Below, one piece after another: positions 56,562 to 64,000 of a DNA stretch of 64,000 nucleotides (position 1 is its first letter; each line of letters starts with the position of its first letter). Source of the stretch: an uncultured Phocaeicola sp. (GTDB lineage: Bacteria; Bacteroidota; Bacteroidia; Bacteroidales; Bacteroidaceae). Location of the stretch: NCBI GenBank assembly GCA_947581855.1, contig CANPVZ010000019.1:1-64000 (forward strand), given 5' to 3'. The notes under the pieces are model-generated. The model was not told the DNA's origin. It saw only the letters and a program-made list of their open reading frames with translations, and made no database searches. A program made the position numbers and the translations under genes.

Positions 56562-56762
56562 ATGAAACTATATGTAAACAGTAAAGAAACAGAATTGCCC
56601 GACACTTTTCACCTGCAGGAATTGACCCACCAGTTACAACTTCCAGAAAAAGGCATCGCTGTGGCAGTAAACAATAAAATGATTCCCCGTAACGAATGGA
56701 ATAACCATACGTTGCAAGAAGGCGATCATGTAATCATCATCAAAGCAGCTTGTGGAGGGTAA
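56562..56762 (+). CDS. thiS: Sulfur carrier protein ThiS
   Basis: A 66-residue ubiquitin-fold carrier whose C-terminal Gly-Gly is adenylated and thiocarboxylated, giving the sulfur of the thiazole ring. It starts MKLYVNSKETELP, and the end IIIKAACGG has the diagnostic di-glycine. The frame is open further upstream through the riboswitch, but that part is not translated. It is the first gene of the operon and lies three bases before thiE. Confidence 0.95.
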   Translation: MKLYVNSKETELPDTFHLQELTHQLQLPEKGIAVAVNNKMIPRNEWNNHTLQEGDHVIIIKAACGG

Positions 56763-56765
56763 ACA

Positions 56766-57383
56766 ATGAAACAACTGCAATTTATCACTCACTACACCGA
56801 CAAATACTCCTACTACGATTCCGCCCGCATGGCTTTGGAAGGGGGATGCCGATGGATTCAGCTTCGTATGAAAGATGCCACCGAAAAAGAAGTGGAAACC
56901 GAAGCGTTACGCATACAGGCGCTTTGCAATCAATATGATGAGACAATCTTCATCATCGATGATCATGTGGAATTAGCAAAAAAAATTCATGCCGACGGAG
57001 TCCATTTGGGTAAAAATGATATGCCTATAGCTCAGGCACGGCAAATATTGGGAGAAGAATATATCATAGGAGGCACGGCAAACACATTCGAGGATATACA
57101 AAAACACTATGCCGACGGTGCCGACTATATTGGTTGTGGTCCATTCCGATTCACTACAACTAAAAAGAATCTCAGTCCGATATTAGGATTGGAAGGCTAT
57201 CGTAACCTCATATCGCGTATGCACGAAGCCAGTATCCAATTACCCATCGTAGCCATCGGCGGTATCACTTACGAAGATATTCCTGCCATCATGGACACAG
57301 GTGTAACGGGTATTGCTCTTTCGGGTACGATTCTACATGCGGAAGACCCCGTAAAAGAAACACAGCGAATTATAGCATTATAA
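56766..57383 (+). CDS. thiE: Thiamin phosphate synthase
   Basis: Joins HMP pyrophosphate and thiazole phosphate to thiamin phosphate. The TIM-barrel motifs are GCRWIQLRMKDATE (near 27-40), FIIDDHVELAKKIHADGVHLGKNDMP (near 60-85), GGTANTFED, and ADYIGCGPFRFTTTKKN with VAIGGITYEDI. All typical substrate-contact residues for a true ThiE are seen, unlike the second copy at the end of the locus. Length 205 is normal. Confidence 0.95.
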   Translation: MKQLQFITHYTDKYSYYDSARMALEGGCRWIQLRMKDATEKEVETEALRIQALCNQYDETIFIIDDHVELAKKIHADGVHLGKNDMPIAQARQILGEEYIIGGTANTFEDIQKHYADGADYIGCGPFRFTTTKKNLSPILGLEGYRNLISRMHEASIQLPIVAIGGITYEDIPAIMDTGVTGIALSGTILHAEDPVKETQRIIAL

Positions 57384-57591
57384 GTATATTTAAATGCAGA
57401 CTAACGCCTATTAACCCACATGTTTATTTTCAACAGTCTATTATTGAAGCAGTTGCATCTGTATAAAAGGAACAAGTGTACGTAAGCAATATATAAAATA
57501 AAAACATAAAAAAGTATCCGCGTTGATATGCGATAATCTGCGTTTAAAACCGCAACCATTCGCATTCATTTGCGGCCAAATGAAAACGAAT
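57384..57591. other. thiE-thiG spacer with degenerate CGCG-type repeats
   Basis: From 57514 to 57576 the short units TCCGCGTTGATA, TGCGATAAT, CTGCGTTTAA and CATTCGCATTCATTTGCGG repeat a CGC/GCG-N4-8 pattern. Similar strings recur in intergenic DNA of Bacteroidales in my recollection. The frame of thiG runs through the end of this stretch, but the real thiG start is at 57592. Confidence 0.5.
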
Positions 57592-60092
<2,501 letters not shown>

Positions 60093-60105
60093 CAATAGAA
60101 CAATT

Positions 60106-60648
60106 ATGAATACAAGTAACATCACACTGAGCGAAGCTACTCCGGAAGATGCGGAAATGGTTTTCAAAGCCATCCATGCACATCGGGATGATCTGAGGAT
60201 CTGGTTACCATTTGTCGACCAATTAAAAACAGTGGAAGACGAACGGATGTTTCTGACTTCTATCTGCGAAATGCCGGAGAAAACCCGCAATACAGTATAC
60301 ATCATTAAAGTGGAAGATAATTTTGCGGGATTAGTGGGATATGTCAACAGCGACTTTGTAAATCATCGTACAGAGATAGGTTATTGGCTCCTTCCCGAGT
60401 TTCGCGGAAAGGGTGTGATGACCTACTGTGTCAAATATGTTTGCCGGATAGCCGTAAATGAACGAGGTATGCACCGGATACAAATACGGTGTGCTACGGA
60501 AAATATTCCCAGCAATCATATACCTCTTCGGCTAGGCTTCGAGTTAGAAGGAACCGAACGTGACGGAGAGCTGCTAACAGGCAACCGATATACTGATATC
60601 AATATATATAGTATATTGGAAGAAGATGTGAGGAACTGGTCGGAATAG
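60106..60648 (+). CDS. GNAT N-acetyltransferase (RimJ/RimL type)
   Basis: A 180-residue acetyl-CoA-dependent transferase. ITLSEATPEDAEMVFKAIHAHRDDLRIWLPFVD, then TEIGYWLLPEFRGKGVMTYCVKYVC (the acetyl-CoA pyrophosphate loop, near 90-112) and RIQIRCATENIPSNHIPLRLGFELEGTERDGEL are typical of the RimL subgroup. It starts 13 bases after thiC and lies inside the thiamin locus, so it is under riboswitch control if the transcript continues. No thiamin step needs an acetyltransferase, so its substrate is unknown. Confidence 0.9.
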   Translation: MNTSNITLSEATPEDAEMVFKAIHAHRDDLRIWLPFVDQLKTVEDERMFLTSICEMPEKTRNTVYIIKVEDNFAGLVGYVNSDFVNHRTEIGYWLLPEFRGKGVMTYCVKYVCRIAVNERGMHRIQIRCATENIPSNHIPLRLGFELEGTERDGELLTGNRYTDINIYSILEEDVRNWSE

Positions 60649-60663
60649 CAAGAAAATAAACAC

Positions 60664-61188
60664 ATGGAAGATTTCAGGAAAGTACTCGAAGGAAATATTG
60701 GAAGGAAACATATAGATTGGATTGTGGAGCAGGTGACAGACTCACCTGCCCGCTTTGACGAACTTTATGCCTTAATGGACGATGAAGATATACAGACTGC
60801 CTGGCATGCAACTTGGGCATGTGAGAAACTGAGCATTAAACAACCTTCTCTATATATAAATAAGGTGGACGAACTAATGCAACGAGCTATGCAATGCCTT
60901 CATGGAGGAACAAGACGTTTACTACTAAACATCCTGCTTCATCTGCCTGTTAAAAAGCCTATCAACGTAGAATTTCTCGATTTCTGCCTGCACAGAATGC
61001 TTTCTTCCTCAGAAACGGCAAGCGGACAAGCCGTCTGCATGAAACTTGCTTACGCTGTCGGCCGGAAAGAACCGGAATTATTGGGAGAATTACAAGCTTA
61101 TCTTGAAAATATGGAACCTGAATATTATACGGCAGCCGTACAATGCGCACGCAACCATATTTTAAAACAAATACGAAAAGAAAAATAA
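60664..61188 (+). CDS. HEAT-like helical hypothetical protein
   Basis: A 174-residue, almost entirely helical protein with repeated helix pairs (VTDSPARFDELYALMDDEDIQTAWHATWACEKLS, KPINVEFLDFCLHRMLSS, GELQAYLENMEPEYYTAAVQCARNHI). The pattern is that of HEAT or ARM repeats and suggests protein binding. No catalytic motif is seen. It follows the GNAT gene by 15 bases within the thiamin locus and precedes thiH. I do not recognise it as a named family, although Bacteroidales have similar hypothetical proteins. Confidence 0.75.
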   Translation: MEDFRKVLEGNIGRKHIDWIVEQVTDSPARFDELYALMDDEDIQTAWHATWACEKLSIKQPSLYINKVDELMQRAMQCLHGGTRRLLLNILLHLPVKKPINVEFLDFCLHRMLSSSETASGQAVCMKLAYAVGRKEPELLGELQAYLENMEPEYYTAAVQCARNHILKQIRKEK

Positions 61189-61217
61189 TAAAATTATATT
61201 TTTAATTGAAATACAAT

Positions 61218-62336
61218 ATGTTTTCAGAAGAATTAGAAAAAATATCATGGGATGAGACGACAAAAGCCATCTATTCCAAAACGGATGGAGACGTACGCCG
61301 TGCTTTGAGTAAAGAGCGTTGCAATGTTGATGATTTTATGGCACTTATCTCACCTGCTGCCACACCTTACATTGAAACAATGGCTCGTTTGAGTCAAAAA
61401 TATACCCTAGAAAGGTTTGGTAAAACCATTTCCATGTTCGTACCTTTATATATAACCAACTCATGCACTAATTCTTGCGTTTACTGTGGTTTTCATATCA
61501 GTAATCCGATGAAGCGGACAATTTTGACGGAAGAAGAGATGGTGAATGAATATAAAGCTATTAAAAAGCTAGCGCCGTTCGAAAATCTGCTGATTGTTAC
61601 CGGTGAAAATCCAGCCAAGGCAGGAGTTCCTTATATAGCCCGTGCACTCGATTTGGCGAAACCATATTTCAGTAATCTGAAAATAGAAGTTATGCCTCTG
61701 AGCACGGAAGAATATAAAGAACTTACCAACCACGGATTAAACGGGGTAATCTGTTTCCAAGAAACTTATAACAAAGCTAATTACAACATCTATCATCCGC
61801 GTGGAATGAAATCAAAATTCGAGTGGCGTGTCAACGCTTTTGACCGTATGGGACAAGCAGGCGTTCATTCTATCGGCATGGGCGTGTTAGTGGGATTGGA
61901 AGAATGGCGTACCGACATTACCATGATGGCTTACCATCTGCGTTACCTGCAAAAACATTATTGGAAGACTAAATACAGTGTCAACTTTCCACGTATGCGC
62001 CCCTCCGAAAACGGTGGTTTTCAACCGAATGTAATTATGAACGATCGCGAATTAGCTCAAGTAACATTTGCTATGCGCATATTCGACCATGATGTGGATA
62101 TATCCTACTCTACCCGCGAAAGCGCTGAGTTTCGAGACCATATGGCTACATTAGGAGTTACGACGATGAGTGCTGAAAGCAAAACCGAACCGGGTGGATA
62201 TTACAGCTATCCACAAACATTAGAGCAGTTCCACGTAAGCGACGAACGTACAGCTAAACAGGTTTGGCACGATTTGCAAACATTGGGACGCGAACCGGTA
62301 TGGAAAGACTGGGATGCATCTTTCGACCATAAATAG
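61218..62336 (+). CDS. thiH: 2-iminoacetate synthase ThiH
   Basis: Radical SAM enzyme that cleaves tyrosine to p-cresol and dehydroglycine for ThiG. The cluster motif CTNSCVYCGF lies near 84-93. GENPAKAGVPYI and FNVH-like GGFQPNVIMND, plus the end GREPVWKDWD, match ThiH. The start at 61218 (MFSEELEKISWDE) gives 372 residues, and an in-frame TTG four codons upstream is less likely. A ThiH-based route fits an anaerobe, where ThiO would be useless. It ends the tightly packed part of the locus. Confidence 0.95.
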   Translation: MFSEELEKISWDETTKAIYSKTDGDVRRALSKERCNVDDFMALISPAATPYIETMARLSQKYTLERFGKTISMFVPLYITNSCTNSCVYCGFHISNPMKRTILTEEEMVNEYKAIKKLAPFENLLIVTGENPAKAGVPYIARALDLAKPYFSNLKIEVMPLSTEEYKELTNHGLNGVICFQETYNKANYNIYHPRGMKSKFEWRVNAFDRMGQAGVHSIGMGVLVGLEEWRTDITMMAYHLRYLQKHYWKTKYSVNFPRMRPSENGGFQPNVIMNDRELAQVTFAMRIFDHDVDISYSTRESAEFRDHMATLGVTTMSAESKTEPGGYYSYPQTLEQFHVSDERTAKQVWHDLQTLGREPVWKDWDASFDHK

Positions 62337-62377
62337 CTTTTCACGAGTTTATTATCATTATCTGTCCAACCGATCTT

Positions 62378-62427
62378 TTACGACTGCCAAACTTGCTTAT
62401 AATTAGATTCATGTTTGACAGTCGTAA
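62378..62427. repeat. 15-bp hairpin between thiH and thiF
   Basis: TTACGACTGCCAAAC and GTTTGACAGTCGTAA pair with one mismatch around a 20-base loop. No T-run follows in either direction. It lies in the 112-base thiH-thiF gap and could be an attenuator, a processing site or a bidirectional weak terminator. Confidence 0.6.
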
Positions 62428-62448
62428 GAGAATAAAAGCATCATATAC

Positions 62449-63159
62449 ATGGAAACAAACAATGGAGAAAGATACGAAAGACAGTGCATTCTGTCGGAAA
62501 TTGGTCCCGAGGGACAAGATAAACTGAGAAAAGCAAAGGTATTACTAGTGGGTGTAGGAGGCTTAGGCTCTCCTATATCTCTCTACTTAACAGGAGCCGG
62601 CATCGGAACCTTAGGCTTGATAGATGATGATATTATCAGCACGAGTAATTTACAACGCCAGATTCTTTATACGGAAGAAGAAGTAGGTTTATCCAAAGTG
62701 AGACAAGCAAAGAAAAAGTTGCAAGCCTTAAATTCGGACGTCTGTATCGAAGCGTATCCGTTTAAACTGACACCGGAAAATGCCGATGAACTAATCGAAA
62801 CGTATGACATTATAGTAGATGGATGTGACAATTTCACTACACGTTACTTAATAAACGACACTTGTTTGAAAAAGAATAAGATTTATGTCTATGGAGCCAT
62901 CCGTGCATTCGACGGGCAAGTATCCGTATTTAATTACCCCGGCAGTCACAGCACCTACCGCAGTATTTATCCCAATGAGGAGGAGATTTTAAACATGCCC
63001 CATCCCCCGAAAGGAGTAATAGGAATTACTCCGGGAATTATTGGTTGCGTAGAAGCTACAGAAGTAATAAAAATCATCTGTAATTTTGGAGAAATCCTTT
63101 CTGACAAACTTTGGACCATAAATTTAAAGAATATGCAGACAGAAATAATTTCTCTCTAA
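62449..63159 (+). CDS. thiF: ThiS adenylyltransferase ThiF
   Basis: E1-like enzyme that adenylates the C-terminus of ThiS. The Rossmann ATP site is VGVGGLGSPISLYLTGAGIGTLGLIDDD (near 34-61), followed by NLQRQILYTEEEVG and DGCDNFTTRYLINDTCL (near 124). At 236 residues it is complete. The zinc-binding CxxC pairs and the nearby catalytic-type cysteine of E. coli ThiF are not present: TYRSIYP stands where family members often have YRCLFP. It lies 112 bases after thiH. Confidence 0.92.
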   Translation: METNNGERYERQCILSEIGPEGQDKLRKAKVLLVGVGGLGSPISLYLTGAGIGTLGLIDDDIISTSNLQRQILYTEEEVGLSKVRQAKKKLQALNSDVCIEAYPFKLTPENADELIETYDIIVDGCDNFTTRYLINDTCLKKNKIYVYGAIRAFDGQVSVFNYPGSHSTYRSIYPNEEEILNMPHPPKGVIGITPGIIGCVEATEVIKIICNFGEILSDKLWTINLKNMQTEIISL

Positions 63160-63184
63160 TCATATCTATTCTATGTTTTTTCAC

Positions 63185-63192
63185 TACTTTTG
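63185..63192 (+). promoter_or_regulatory. Possible promoter before thiE2
   Basis: TACTTTTG fits TAnnTTTG 19 bases before the ATG at 63211. It overlaps the in-frame TTG at 63190, which makes that start unlikely. Confidence 0.45.
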
Positions 63193-63210
63193 CAACAAAT
63201 TCGACTGTTT

Positions 63211-63819
63211 ATGAAATTAATTGTGATTACAACTCCGACTTTCTTTATAGAAGAGGATAAAATATTAACCACATTATTTGAAGAAGGACTTGATTATCTT
63301 CATTTACGCAAGCCGGATACAGCTCCCATGTTTTCAGAACGCCTTCTGACATTAATCCCGGGACAGTACCATAAAAGAATCGTAACACACGATCATTTCT
63401 ATTTGAAAGAAGAATTTAATCTGATGGGAATCCATCTCAATCACCGGAATCCGAACCCACCCGAAAACTACAGAGGACATATAAGCTGCTCATGTCATTC
63501 TATTGAAGAAGTAAAAAAACGGAAAGGTCCATGCAATTATGTTTTTATGAGCCCTGTTTTCAACAGCATCTCCAAACAGAATTATCTATCTACCTATTCT
63601 GCCGAAGACATCCGTAAAGCTGCAAAAGAAAACATTATTGATAAAAAAGTAATCGCTTTGGGAGGTATCAACGATCAAACTATACCACTCATAAAAGATT
63701 ATGGTTTCGGGGGTGCAGCTATATTGGGAGATTTATGGAACCGATTTGACATGCGAATTAATTGGGATTACAAAGAATTGATAAACCACTTTCGTAAATT
63801 AAAAAAACTCGCTGATTAA
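63211..63819 (+). CDS. Second ThiE/TenI-like protein
   Basis: A 202-residue TIM-barrel protein of the ThiE/TenI family, starting MKLIVITTPTFF. It keeps LDYLHLRKPDT, MGIHLNHR and VIALGGINDQTI with GFGGAAILGDLW (phosphate-binding loop). The pyrophosphate-binding Asp/Lys pattern seen in the first ThiE (HLGKNDMP) is replaced by HLNHRNPNPP. TenI-type thiazole tautomerase activity is therefore more likely than a second thiamin phosphate synthase, but this is inference. It closes the thiamin locus. Confidence 0.85.
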   Translation: MKLIVITTPTFFIEEDKILTTLFEEGLDYLHLRKPDTAPMFSERLLTLIPGQYHKRIVTHDHFYLKEEFNLMGIHLNHRNPNPPENYRGHISCSCHSIEEVKKRKGPCNYVFMSPVFNSISKQNYLSTYSAEDIRKAAKENIIDKKVIALGGINDQTIPLIKDYGFGGAAILGDLWNRFDMRINWDYKELINHFRKLKKLAD

Positions 63820-63871
63820 AGTTAAAAATAATTTTTCCAATCACATTTCTTAAAATATAACGAAGATTTCA

Positions 63872-63879
63872 TACCTTTG
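63872..63879 (+). promoter_or_regulatory. Probable prs promoter -7 box
   Basis: TACCTTTG fits TAnnTTTG 40 bases before the prs start codon. No clear TTTG -33 element. Confidence 0.6.
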
Positions 63880-63919
63880 CAACAAAATTAAACAAATAGA
63901 TAAATTCTATTACAAAAAC

Positions 63920-64000
63920 ATGAGCGAAAAAGCACCTTTTATGGTATTCTCAGGAACAAATTCGAGATACCTTGCAGAAAAGATTTGCACAAGTCTTCAG
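63920..64000 (+). CDS. prs: Ribose-phosphate pyrophosphokinase, 5' part
   Basis: The first 27 codons (MSEKAPFMVFSGTNSRYLAE, then KICTSLQ) match the N-terminus of PRPP synthetase in Bacteroidetes, where FSGTNSRYLAEKI is the opening strand and helix. The gene runs off the right edge of the window. PRPP is a precursor for purine, pyrimidine, NAD and histidine synthesis. Confidence 0.88.
   Translation, partial: MSEKAPFMVFSGTNSRYLAEKICTSLQ

Noticed and set aside
57523..57591. ATG start of thiG at 57523
   Set aside because: The added residues resemble translated intergenic repeat, and ThiG proteins start at MEKLIIAG.

Overview
The window reads as a chromosomal segment of an AT-rich member of the order Bacteroidales. 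The grounds are gene content and order (moxR-DUF58-batABCDE aerotolerance cluster, rpmB-rpmG-DUF4295 block, divergent clpC/gyrA pair, DUF4251 protein), the recurrent promoter form TTTG-N19/20-TAnnTTTG, and near absence of Shine-Dalgarno sequences. The genus cannot be fixed from sequence alone.

Layout. 1-8.8 kb: repeats that may be an insertion-sequence end, tRNA-Pro, a small acidic protein, aspS, a DUF4251 exported protein, an agmatine-to-putrescine operon (DUF2148-aguA-aguB), a winged-helix protein and a Nif3/zinc-ribbon pair. 8.8-10.3 kb: two decayed transposases (IS982-like and IS4-like) fused end to end. 10.4-16.0 kb: a solitary HsdR N-terminal-type protein, AMP nucleosidase, holA, an XRE regulator with operator-like palindromes, and pyrK-pyrD ending in an 18-bp terminator stem that overlaps the stop codon. 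16.1-16.8 kb and 32.9-33.7 kb: two scrambled remnants of one IS type sharing a 157-bp perfect inverted repeat; they bracket about 17 kb holding dapA, ligA, trmD, an IS982-like relic, two tRNA-Arg genes, htpG, clpC, gyrA and a TPR protein.

33.8-47.3 kb is mostly one minus-strand run: ftsY, rimO, an HU protein, an HU-transmembrane-LysM protein, an unlisted 39-residue membrane peptide, then moxR, DUF58 and the Bat cluster, followed by an unknown membrane protein and a small DNA-binding-like protein. 47.4-55.1 kb: ribosomal proteins L28 and L33 with DUF4295, a CinA-family amidase, tsaD, map, a four-tRNA cluster (Gly, Leu, Leu, Gly), nspC (carboxynorspermidine decarboxylase) and a UvrD/PcrA helicase. 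55.6-63.8 kb: iron superoxide dismutase, then a TPP-riboswitch-controlled thiamin locus thiS-thiE-thiG-thiC-[GNAT-HEAT-like]-thiH-thiF-tenI/thiE2. The window ends in the first 27 codons of prs.

Most of the window is housekeeping. The items most worth a second look are the HU-TM-LysM protein (a possible chromosome-to-cell-wall tether) and its 39-residue neighbour, the 157-bp inverted repeats around 17 kb of essential genes, the shuffled transposase fragments, the GTGCACAAAC repeat cluster, and the two non-thiamin genes inside the thi locus. No CRISPR array, intact transposon or prophage was seen.
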